Assembly (NCBI RefSeq): GCF_025024155.1
Contig: NW_026251739.1
Location: forward strand, 124,001 to 188,000
Source of the DNA: Gamsiella multidivaricata
Lineage: Eukaryota; Mortierellomycota; Mortierellomycetes; Mortierellales; Mortierellaceae
Length of the DNA stretch: 64,000 nucleotides
Direction of reading: 5' to 3'
Shown: piece after piece, positions 33,394-44,339 of the stretch
How positions within the stretch are numbered: the first letter of the stretch is position 1
How the letters are laid out: each line of letters starts with the position of its first letter
The notes under the pieces: generated by a model
What the model was told of the DNA's origin: nothing
The model's input: only the letters and a program-made list of their open reading frames with translations
Database searches by the model: none
Translations under genes and position numbers: made by a program

Positions 33394-35449
33394 ATGACTC
33401 GCATCTCCCTGGGTCTCGTCAGTCTCCTGGCACTGTCCTCGGCCGTGAGCATGGTCTGCGCGCACGAGGGACACGAACACGACCAGACGAAGTTCAACAT
33501 GCCTGGCGACAGAAACTACAGCCCAAAGGACTCTGTCGAACTCCCCGAGTTCAAGGTAAGAGCGCGTGTCAACTGATTCTCCAATACAAGGGCTATCTGA
33601 TGTGCATCTCCAACTATAACACAATCCATATTACTGACATGGCCTGTGCTCTAATTTGCACACCTAATAGCCCACAACGATCAAGGCACCCTTCCTGGAG
33701 CAGTTCGCCCAGAACTGGTCCGGCCGCTGGACTCCAAGCGAGGCCACTAAGAAGACAACCTCTGAGGGCGAAGTCTTCAGCTACGTTGGCAAATGGGCCG
33801 CCGAAGAGCCCACTGTCTACCCTGGCTTCAAGAACGACCTTGGTCTCGTTGCCAAGACTCCGGCCGCTTACCATGCCATTTCAGCTTCACTTCCCGAAGT
33901 TGTTGATAACGAAGACAACACTCTCGTCGTCCAGTAAGTTCATCGGCTGTTCTTTATATTCAAGTTACAACGATACGAACCGATATCAGTCCGCAATTGC
34001 TAATGAATCATTTAAATCGTTAACGTTCAGGTACGAAGTCAAGGCCCAGAATGGACTGGAGTGTGGCGGTGCATACATGAAGCTCCTTACAGATTCTCCT
34101 GAAGGCATCAAGTTCAAGGAGTTCTCTAGTGAGACCCCCTATACCATCATGTTTGGACCCGATAAGTGCGGAAACACGAACAAAGTCCACTTCATCTTCC
34201 GTCACAAGAACCCCATCACCGGAAAGTACGAGGAGAAGCATCTCCAGTCTGCGCCCTTGTCCAAGTTGAACCACTTCAGCAACCTTTACACCTTGATCGT
34301 CAGGTACGTTTACGTGATTGATGCGATTGACGCGGTCCAATCTATTTTACTGAACGTATGAAATGCAAATCATTCTGACCACGGTATTCTACATTTAATA
34401 GACCTGATCAGACCTTTGAGGTCAGAATCAACAATGACATTGCATCTTCAGGATCACTCTTGGAGAACTTCCAGCCTCCCGTCAACCCACCCAAGGAAAT
34501 TGATGATCCCAACGACAAGAAGCCCGATAACTGGGTCGAGGAGGCCAAGATCCCTGATCCTAAGGCAACCAAGCCTGACGACTGGGATGAGGATGCTCCT
34601 GCTCGCATCCTGGATGAAAAGGCCAAGAAGCCACGTAACTGGTTGGAGGATGAGGTGCCCGAGATTCCTGACCCTGAGGCAGTTAAGCCTGAGGACTGGG
34701 ATGACGAGGAGGATGGCGACTGGATCGCGCCATCAATCCCCAACCCCAAGTGCCAAGACAACGGATGCGGCAAGTGGACTCGCCCCTACATCTCCAACCC
34801 TGCTTACAAGGGCAAGTGGACCCCCCCTCTGATCGACAATCCCGACTATAAGGGCCCATGGGCACCTCGCAAGATCCCTAACCCTGGCTTTTATGAGGAT
34901 CTGCACCCCTCCAACTTTGACAAGATTGGAGCTGTTGGATTTGAGATTTGGACGATGCAGAAGGATATCCTGTTCGACAATATTTACATCGGACACTCCA
35001 TTGCTGATGCAGAAGCGTTGGCTGCCGAGACCTGGGAGATCAAATATGCCACGGAGAAGAAGCAGGAGGAGATCGCGAACCCCAAGCCCAAGAGCCATGG
35101 CGGAATTCCCGAGTTCAAAGAGGACCCCGTGGGCTTTGTTGTCGGCCATCTTCGTGATTTTATCGAGCTTGTGCGCGAGGATCCCATGAACGCGATCCAT
35201 AGCCGCCCTGTGGTTGCAGCATCAATTGCAGCGGTTGTCGGTGTTACATTTGGATTGGCCTTGATTATGGTCGGCTTGTTGACGGCGGCACCCAAGACCT
35301 CTGCCAAGGCAGCAGCCAAGGCTAAGAAGACGGATGAGGCGACAGCCGACGACGATGAAGGCTCGAAGATTGTGAACGAGGATGATGCAGAGTTCAAGGA
35401 GGAGCCTATCATCCGCAAGCGCACGACCGTCATTGAGGATGATGAGTAA
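33394..35449 (+). CDS. Calnexin, ER membrane lectin chaperone
   Basis: Binds monoglucosylated N-glycans and retains folding glycoproteins in the endoplasmic reticulum. Four exons (33394-33555, 33671-33933, 34031-34303, 34402-35449) sum to 1746 nt, giving 581 residues, typical for the family. A signal peptide covers residues 1-23. The lectin domain has [28 protein letters not shown] and MFGPDKCG, with the conserved Cys pair. The P-domain arm has four IxDPxxxKPxxW-type repeats, then GxWxPPxIxNPxYKG-type repeats. A transmembrane helix ([20 protein letters not shown]) precedes a cytosolic acidic/basic tail that ends IEDDE, without an HDEL-type signal, as expected for the membrane-bound form. A candidate UPR element and a TATA-like site lie upstream, next to the transposon's right end. 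Confidence 0.97.
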
Positions 35450-35855
35450 ATTGATTTTTACCTCTCATCTTTTTTATTACCTTTATACTCTGTTTTCTAT
35501 CTTCAGTTTTTACTTCCCCTCCCCCCCCTCCCCCATGGCATAATGCGCAGTTCTCTGTGCTATCTTATATCCGATTCAAATAAACACATCAGTTGGCCCC
35601 AAAAGCCCACTCCTTGAATAATATGAAAGATGAACAAAGAAAGGCTTCTTACGAGAATAGGAGGAAGGAATGAAACAGCTGAAACTTGTGCTGGGATAAA
35701 AGGAGAAAACAGAACATCTGCGGCAGATGTGGGCCCACTTTGCAAAATGTAAAAATGTAAGGAGAGAGAATGGCCCTTAATAGCCTTCCCTCATCGCACC
35801 CACCGCAGCTTTTTTTGAAAGCAGGCTGCTCACACATCCACATTCCATCTACATC

Positions 35856-35896
<41 letters not shown>

Positions 35897-35935
35897 CTAC
35901 ACAACAATAACAGCAACAACGACTGCAAAAAAAAC
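35450..35935. repeat. Spacer with AC microsatellite upstream of SDE2
   Basis: A perfect AC dinucleotide run spans 35857-35890. The rest is the calnexin 3' UTR (T-rich, C tracts near 35517-35533) and the SDE2 leader, rich in CAA/ACA before the ATG. No gene was seen. Confidence 0.7.
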
Positions 35936-37147
35936 ATGGAAGCGATCGTCTCTATTTTCGGGTCCAATTCTGTGACCCTCACCTTCCCCGAGTCGTCCTC
36001 GCCCAGTCTTCTGGACCTTAAGCAACAACTCCATGACCTGTACCAGATCCCCATCGAGGACCAACGGATTCAAACCGCGGGTGGATGGCCTCTCTCGACC
36101 GGAAACGATGAGGACGATGATCAGGTCCTTTTGTTTGAGGATGAGTCCTCATTGGAGAAGGCGACACAGATGCGTCTAAAGTGTTTTGGGTTGACGATGC
36201 GGTTGGGGGGTGGTAAGGGAGGCTTTGGGAGCATGCTTCGTGCACAGGGAGGTCGGATGTCTTCACAGAAATCGACCAACACGGACGCGTGTCGGGATCT
36301 GAGCGGCAGACGTATCAAGACTGTGAACGAGGCGAAAAAGTAAGTAAAGCAAGAGTATCCCAGTGTCTTGACAAAGAAAAGAAAAAGAAAAAAAGAAAAA
36401 GAAAGAAGCATGGCATAATTGCGTGCAAAATTTGCAAGCCGACACTTGACTAACTCTGTTGGCACACATCTGTTGTCTTTTTTTTCTTTTTTTTTATTGA
36501 TATGGTGCCTTATAGGATCGCGGAATATGTTCAAAAGGAGCCAGAGCGTCAGAAGGCCAAGAAGGAATCCCTGAAACGCAAGATTGAGGAGAAACTCGAG
36601 CTGGCTGAACGACCGACTAGGAAGCATCGGTTCGAGGATTCGAAATTCTTTGACGAGTCCGAGGAACAGGTCGAGGGTGTGAAGAGCGCAGTTGCGGCTG
36701 CTATCAAGGAGAGCATGAAAGCTGGAGCGACAGGAAAGGCTGTGGATACCAAGGGAAAGGGCAAGGCTAAAGAGACTGTTGTTGTTGCGGAGAAGAAGAA
36801 ATCCGCAAAGTCGTTGGGCATGTGGTAAAGTTCTTGGAGCATAGATTATGCAAGGCGACAGATAATACGGAGGGGCAGAGGTTTCGTTTGCTAAAAGACT
36901 TGTGTATATCCATATCTAATACTTTTGCTTTTTTTTTTTCCGGAATAATAGGGATGATATGTCTGACTACGAGTCGACAGAGAACGAGGAGGATGACGAA
37001 GACAACGAGGACGATGATGATGACGAGGAGGAAGAAGGTGAGAACGAGGATTCGGACGAAGGAAAGGTTCCCAGTGTTGGATCATCTTCATCTTCCTCAG
37101 CATCCAAGTCTACGAAGGCATCCAAGGCCAAGGCCAAGGCCAAGTAA
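35936..37147 (+). CDS. SDE2, splicing / replication-stress regulator
   Basis: Ubiquitin-fold protein that in fission yeast is cut after a GG motif, the C-terminal part then joining spliceosomes; in animals it limits PCNA ubiquitination under replication stress. Three exons (35936-36339, 36516-36824, 36952-37147) sum to 909 nt, giving 302 residues. Residues 1-93 form the N-terminal ubiquitin-like domain. The processing site is [19 protein letters not shown], with Lys94 as the expected new N-terminus. The conserved Sde2 block continues with [15 protein letters not shown] and VNEAKKIAEY. A Lys/Glu-rich coiled region follows. The C-terminus has a long Asp/Glu run and a Ser/Lys/Ala tail. The AC repeat and CAA-rich leader lie immediately upstream of the ATG. 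Confidence 0.93.
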
Positions 37148-40121
37148 TTGACCGGGTATAAGGAACACATTGTTGAAGCAGAATTCATTTGGAACTTGTA
37201 ATACATATCACTACCGACACCAATTGTACTTTAATAAATATTGAGGCTTTCTCAGAAAGAATGCTTTTGAATATTCCTTTTTGCTGACTCTTTGCCCGCA
37301 TGCGTTCGCCGCGTGTCCGCTGGGAGCAACTTTATGCTGCTATGCCATGCCGGTCTTTTGTACGCGTCTAATCCTAGAAAGAATCAATGTACTATAGTTG
37401 GATATTGAGCTGCTTTTTTTTTTTTATCTTCATGCCGCTGTACAGGAGCGTTAGTAAGATCGACCCGATGATAATCCATTGCCGGGGTTTCCTCCTGACC
37501 TGATCGATTTTCCCCGCAAATGACCAAGGGGGAAAGAGCGTTGAAGGTCTTTCGGAACGTGCAATTGGTCAAACTGGGGGACACAAAGGCCACCCCTGAT
37601 TTTTTTAGGATAATGCGTAGACTAGTCACCCGCATACCTACGAATGTTGGACTTTATAATGACGATCGTGTGCTATTTGATCCTGCTTGTTCCCGTTTCT
37701 GGTCCTGGGCCAGTTCTTGTCTCAACCTTTTTTTTGGTCAGAGCCACAAACGTGGTCTTCGGGCTATGTTTTTAATGTTTGATTTCCCCGCAAAAAAAAA
37801 AACTGATGACAGCGTATCGGAACGTGCATAGCCCCCACATAAACTAGATGGGGGGGGGGGGGGAGGGGTTTTTTCCTATGCATCATAGTATGATGGAAAA
37901 AAGCATTGTTCACCAGGGGCAGCTACGCGTCTTCTTTTTTATTATTATTTTTTTTTTCGCGTTCCTCCAAAAGCAGCAATTACACAATCCAGCCCTAGTA
38001 GATAACTATCTTTCCATACCTCTAACAAACCCCTGCAAAATACAAAGACACGCCATTAGAGTCCGTTTTTCTTTTGAAGGGTTTACTTTTCACATGAACA
38101 TAATTGTAAACCGTGTACTGGGATGTATGTACGAGGGCGAGTTGCTTTTATTTCCTGTCCGCCTCTACACAGTTTTCCTATTTCGTTGTCTTTTTTTTTT
38201 TTTTCAACAAGTTGTTCACATACAGCTGATTGGTATCTATGAGTAAGATAGGACAATCAGCATCACTCGCCCTTGCACTGCTGCATAGTCTAGCACGCAC
38301 GCACACACACACACACACGCATACACACGCACATGTGCAGGACGAACATACGACTTTGATTGGTTTTTGGCATAGCATGAGGTGTATATGCTTTATATTT
38401 GCCAACGAGAGCTCAGCTGCAGAAGAAAAAAAAAAAAGAAAAAAAAAAAGACTTGCATGAGATCTTTGGGTCGCCCTTTCCTGATGTTCAGGAACAACGA
38501 AGGATTATCTTTTTTGGTTAATACTAATGGACCTGTGGTTACACTAGCAAGAGAGCGAACATCTGAGCCTGTCTGTGGGCGAGCAGAGTTAGTTGGGCTT
38601 TGGTTTGTAGTTCCCATACTCATTTTTTTTTCCGATTCCTCAGCAAACTCTCCATTGATAGATATAGTCTATGTACGTTGCGTGATGAAAATGGATGGAC
38701 GCAGAGAAATAGACGGTCGTGAACATGCATGGATGCATGGGGTCTAAACAATGATATGTCAGGTGGGAGGACAATGGTTCGGGCTAATGGTATGATTGGC
38801 AGCGTCTTCTTTTTGGAGGAAAAAGGATATTATAGTAAAACGCCGCGTGCGTGCGCGCGCGAGAACAGATGTTCGATGGGACTTTTGAGATTACGCATAT
38901 GAAAAGGTACAGCCAGGTCTATCTGTTTATTCCTTCGATGCATAAAAAAAAAGTAGCAACGCCCCCCCCCCCCCCCCCCCCCCCCCTTCGTCGGTCATCG
39001 TTCTTCGCCCTTTGCCCTTCACCTTCCGCTTTTTTTTTCTTTTTTCGTTTTTCTTTTTTCAGCGAATGTTTTAAACATGTGTCTGCGCCTGCGCAGGGGA
39101 TTGCAAAGTCGTACAGCAGGCCAGTTAAAATGAAGAAGGGTCTTCCTAAAGGCGAAGATGATGATGACAAAAGCTGGACAAAAAGGAAATTGTTGCGAAA
39201 GGCGTGTTTAATAACTTTCTTACAGCGACAGAATCAGCAGAGAGCACGAACGTGTGTACATTACTGCAGGTATGCGACGGAATGTTCGCTGATCTGAGGG
39301 CGGCAGAGGATTTCGATACAGCCAGCATTGCACATCGCATACACTCACATGTATGGAATCTATCTCTAGCGCTCACGTCGGGATCTGATCCGCATGAGCT
39401 GTGCACCGGAAAGTGGAGATCGCAGCTTCGGGGTTTATTTATTAATGGGATGAAGAGGAAAGTGGAGAAGTGGGTGTGTAGATAGACTGAAGACTAGTCT
39501 GCTGGATTTGGATGTGTGATCAGCAGTGCGAAGCAGAGGGAGAGCTGGACGAGGACGGGGGGGGACATCATGGTGCGACCAAGGCTCCCGAGTGGGTGGC
39601 CGTGTGGGTGTGTCTGGGTGTGGCAATATGAAGATGGTGAGCTGAGAGTGAAATATGCGGGCAAGGGGAACAGACTGTTGCCTCGAGTAAGCACTGTCGA
39701 ATAGTAAGCAGGTCGACAGCATAAGCACGAGAGAAGGTTTGGGTGTTGTTTCCTATCAACAGACAACTGCCCGGACAGTGCCGTAGGACAGAAAAAATTA
39801 TTCAGGGTCGGAAACAAAGTCGTTTTCGATTGAATAGGGAATGAATACAGATGGATTCAGAGATATCCCTATTGACGCGATTACAGCGAGACCCTCCGTG
39901 TAATCTGATTGGCGAAGACACCGCTTGCACGCTCCCTTCCCTGCCCCCTCCTGCCCCTCGCACCGTTCTGAAGGAGAGAAAGAGAGAAAGAAAGACTACG
40001 GCACTACGGCACGGAACAGAAGAGGGGGCCCAACCCAACCCTTGCACAAACACAAACACAAACAACACACGCAAACACGGCACACGCACCCACGCAAACA
40101 CGACACACACACACACACACA

Positions 40122-40176
<55 letters not shown>

Positions 40177-40270
40177 TACTCTTCCTACTCTTCCTACTCT
40201 TCCTACTCAGCACACGAGGGAGGACATCCATCCGCATCGCATCCATCGCACCCATTTTTCCTGCGGACGA
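37148..40270. other. 3.1-kb gene-poor spacer rich in homopolymers
   Basis: No ORF with recognisable protein features. Visible structure: a G tract at about 37850-37863, an AC-rich repeat near 38298-38335 and a C tract of more than 20 bases at about 38961-38986. An AC run (about 40105-40122) passes directly into a long CT run (about 40122-40172). The CT run is followed by four copies of a nine-base unit containing CTTCCTACT (to about 40207). The frames at 37520-37831 and 39204-39485 have no supporting features. Confidence 0.45.
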
Positions 40271-40279
40271 TATAAAATA
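40271..40279 (+). promoter_or_regulatory. TATA box upstream of the unknown gene at 40579
   Basis: TATAAAATA lies about 300 bases before the ATG and is followed by a C/T-rich leader that includes a CATT tetranucleotide repeat (about 40431-40458). Confidence 0.5.
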
Positions 40280-40578
40280 CAGCGACCAGCGAGGACAACC
40301 CGGCCAACAAACAACCCGCCAAGCCCACTCTCCCACACACCCTTTTCACTTTTTTTACCTCCACTCAACTCCTCCTCCGGCTCCCCCTTTTCCCGCCCTC
40401 CTCCACCGCTCTTTTCCTCCATCGCTCCTCTTCATTCATTCATTCATTCATTCATTCAGTCTCTGAATCTCACTCCCTTCTTCCTCTTCACACCCCACCC
40501 AGCACTCGACACTCGGCCCTTGGCACTTCTCTGCCGATCCTCTGCCCTCAATCCCTTCGAGCCCAACCACAGCATCCT

Positions 40579-43486
40579 ATGGAAGTCCAGGCTGCCCCCT
40601 CGGTCATGATGCCCTCCTCCTCCTCCGCCACCACCGCCGCAAACATCCTCCACACAAGACTTATCTCCGTCAAGACCGCAACCTCCCTAATGACCATCGG
40701 CCCCGAGAACGATCCCCACCCCTCCTGGACATTCTTCCCTGCCTCGGCCACATACATCCCACACCCCACCTACTCCACTTCCCCCGTCTCCTCCCCGGCG
40801 GCTGCTCCTTCCTCCCCTCCCCGCCACACCTCTCCGCAGCCAGCACATGCCACCAGCAATAACCCGGGAAACAACACCAACAACCACCGTAGAAACAGCA
40901 CCCCTACCTCAACTCCCTCGACACACCACCGTATCCTGGATCACTGCTTCCATGTATCCATCGAGACTCGCCTCAAACAGGCCGAGGCCCAGTACCTTGC
41001 CTCCACACAGGAACAGGCTGTGGAGCAGCAGATCAAGGAGCAAGAAGCGAAGCACCAAACCCCAATGTCGGCTCTGGATCAAGACGACTGGCGTCGTCGC
41101 CAACGCTCACTCGTGGATGAGGCTGTTGTCCTCGGTCGCAAGGGATCGAACGTCGAGGCCATTGTCGATGGTATGTGTGTGTCTATCTGCTTATCTATCT
41201 TGTACTCCCCTCCTCCCATATCCTCTCCACTCCTTGCTTCGTGATGTTCCAGCATCATTATCGCTCCATCTACATCTGGTTTGTTTCTTTGTTGTCTGGT
41301 TTGATTTCTTGTTTTCTTTTTTTCCTTTTTGTTCTGTGTTGATTCTGTTTGTTGGTCGGTCCTTCGCGCTCCGCCCGTGTACTTCTCCACACGTTGTATC
41401 CAGTTTCCGTGTGCTCTCAAAAAAAAATCCGTTTCGCTATCTCCATATCTCCAGCGAATATTTTTACTGTCTCCTTCCGATTCCAGCACCCAACGCGTGC
41501 AAATGCTCCATAAAAGGCAACTATAGACAAAGATCCGGGTCCTTGCATGGTCCACATGAAAATCATCGCGTCATGATACAGCTGCCCTTCATATACTTCA
41601 TGTACCATGGCCCTCCCTCTCCTCCCCCCTACAGATTGCCATCGCTAGTAAACAACGCGACGCGTTGACTCAACAGAGTCATGCCCTGACATTTGTTTAC
41701 TCACAAACATGCAAACATGCAAACATGTCTCTCCCTCCCTCCCTACTTTATCCCATATAGGCATCCTCAGGTCCCATCGCTCCAGTGGCCCACTGCAGAA
41801 CCTGCCCAGGCACTTGAAGCACCGCCTGCACTTGTGCCAGCTGACCTCCATGGTCTTTGGCCGCTTCGATGTCGCATCCTCGACCAACAACTCGGCGGGC
41901 CTTAACATCTACTCGGCTTTCCACTCTCGTCGCCACGGAGCCTCACGTGCGGCCATCCAACGGCACCTCACCAACAACCCAAACGGACAAAAGACACGCA
42001 CCTTCTTTGCTCAACCGATCCAGTCGTCCCCTTACTGCCGTCGCCACCATCGCAGGGACTGTCAACGCACCTGCTGCACCCTCGCCAAGCTCCAGCAACA
42101 ACAACAGCGCGCGTTGGAACAGAAGAAAAAGATGACAAACAACTACTACATGAACAATGTGCGCAAGCCCGAACAACAGCGCGTTGCTGGACTGGTCGAT
42201 ACCATCCCTGCATTCCTACAGTGCTCCGCAATGAGCTACACCGATATTGCCAAGAGCATGGTCGAGAAGGGCGAGGCCAAGGATGTTGCGGAGACTCGGG
42301 TGCTGGAGGGCTGGTACAGGCTTTTGCTGGAGATGATGACCCAGGCTGTGGTGGAGTCGTTCCTTTGCGATGGCGCCATGGGCGTGGAAACTATCCTGGA
42401 TGTCTTTTCTTATGGTGACGAGGCAGAGACTGAGGACGAGCCAAAGCAGGTCGCAGTGGAGGAAAAATCGGGTACAGCTCAGCAAGAGCAGCAGAATATT
42501 GCTCAGGAGAGTAATGGACATGAGCACCAGGATGACATCTTGTTTGTCAAGACTCCCGAATACGAAGCCTTTAAGAAAGCCAAGGACGAGCGTCTCCAAG
42601 AGGTAAGGGATACGGTTCAATTGTTCAATTGATGCATGCCTGATATTTATTTATATATTTTATTGCATTCATGGATAATGATCTTGATGGCTCACACTTT
42701 CTATGTGCTTCTATTTTTCTAGTTCTTGTCCATGAAAGGCGCATCGATGGAGCAGCACTTTGTCAAACTTGCCGCCAAGTATCCCTTGATTGTCTTTGAG
42801 CGCCAAATGACCCATTACATTGCTCGATCTCAGAAACTTCTCGAGGATCCCAAGCTGTCTAGGGTAAGGATATTCGCACTGAATTTATTCTTGACAACTG
42901 TTACCCTAAATCGGCTTTTTGTTGCAAATTACTAATTCTCTATGGTTATCTTTTTTATTTTTAATGTGAATAGAGCGCGGAGGAAATTGGATTCCTTATC
43001 CCTCCTGCTACTGCTGCATATGCAGATGGATCCTTGTCGATGCCAGTCAGTGATGACGAGGACGACGAGATGGAAGAGATCAGTCGTCTGGAGGAGATTA
43101 AGGAGGAGGCGGATGAAATTACAGTCGCCGCCAAGAACGTGGAGGAACGTCCACAACGGGTCCGACACGAAAAAATGAAACTGGCGACGATTACGACGTC
43201 CATGGATGGGGAAGAGGAGCCGGCCAAATTGAGCGAGTACGAGGGTCAACCTCGTCATCTGCCATCGCCTCCACCTTCGATGCATGCAAGCCGATCCAGC
43301 ACGGTGTCGCCGTCGACGACGTCGGTCTCGTATAATGAGGAGGAAGAGTCGATTGCAGAGGCGGCGATGATTTTGATGTCGAACAAGAAGCACAGATACC
43401 CGGAGACTGTGCAGGGATCCAAACCCTATAATGAGGCGGTTGCGACCGAGAAATTGGGACGGGCAGTGAAGAAGATCAAGGTGTGA
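40579..43486 (+). CDS. Conserved-looking hypothetical protein
   Basis: Four exons (40579-41170, 41761-42602, 42723-42863, 42974-43486) sum to 2088 nt, giving 695 residues. I do not recognise the family. Residues 1-120 are Ser/Thr/Pro-rich and probably disordered. A charged helical block (SIETRLKQAEAQYL, then DWRRRQRSLVDEAVVLGRKG) leads into a basic segment (LPRHLKHRLHLCQL, then SRRHGASRAAIQRHL). A middle region (about 315-400) is helical and hydrophobic (AFLQCSAMSYTDIAKSMVEK, then VVESFLCDGAMGVETILDVF). The C-terminal third is Asp/Glu-rich with a coiled segment and ends in a basic KKIKV. The 590-nt first intron is long for this contig, but its junctions (GATG then GTATGT; CATATAG) restore frame. 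A nuclear regulatory role is only a guess. Confidence 0.8.
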
Positions 43487-44339
43487 AATGCACCATGCAC
43501 CATGTACCATGCGCCATGAGCCATGCATTATGGTTCTCTTTCACATGATACTTTTCAAGCATATCCCTTGGATGCTCGCCGGATCCAGCATCCAGCATGG
43601 ATCAGGCACAACCATTCCTACTATCTCTGTCTTGTAGTTTAGATGTATTTATTTTATTATTATTTTTTTCCTTAATGACAATTTTCTTGTGTACTTTTAG
43701 GACGACTTTATACTCATTAAAGTCATTTTTATATTAAAAAAACACCCGGGTTCTTGGGATGAAAATACGGGCAAGACAAAAAGACATGGCGATGAAAGGA
43801 GGTGATCGTATATGGGTGATTGAGGTTCATTCGGTACCCTTTGTGTGGTGTTTGGACGCGCCCCTGACCAATTCACGGATACATGTATGTGGATGAGTGT
43901 GGTGTATGGTGTGTGGTGTGGGTGTTGTGTTGTGGACATGTAGGGCACATCCGTGTGCGTCTATGCGAACGGCGTGTTGTTGTGGCAAATGTTGTTTGGA
44001 TCGGATAACTGGGGGAGTTTTGAGAGCCAAGCAATTCATTTCATGGACAAAGGACAAAGGGCCAAGGGCCAAGGGCAAAGGACATCTCCGAAAAATGAAC
44101 CTCAGTCCGCACGATAGTATTTCCATGTGAATGTTAATGATAAGCGGAGGAGGAGGAGAGGCCTATTTCCCCAGCTTTTGTTTCTCCTCACACCTTTCTT
44201 TTCTTTCTTTTTTTCCCTCGTCCTAATCCTGGATGCCCTTGGATTCATTCCCTTTTTGCATCCACCATCCTATACCACCACCATAGACATAGACCATTCC
44301 ACACATCCCCGCCCCTCAATCCATCCTTCATTTCATCCC
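43487..44339. other. Spacer between the unknown gene and dolichol kinase
   Basis: A short imperfect repeat of CACCATG/CGCCATG-type units follows the stop codon (43490-43535). An AAAGGRCMA-type repeat lies at 44045-44085. An open frame from an ATG at 44127 is continuous with the dolichol kinase ORF, but its translation is dominated by pyrimidine-rich leader sequence. I take the next in-frame ATG (44340) as the start. Confidence 0.5.

Noticed and set aside
37520..37831. 103-codon plus-strand ORF after SDE2
   Set aside because: No domain or homology signature, surrounded by homopolymers, no promoter-like sequence.
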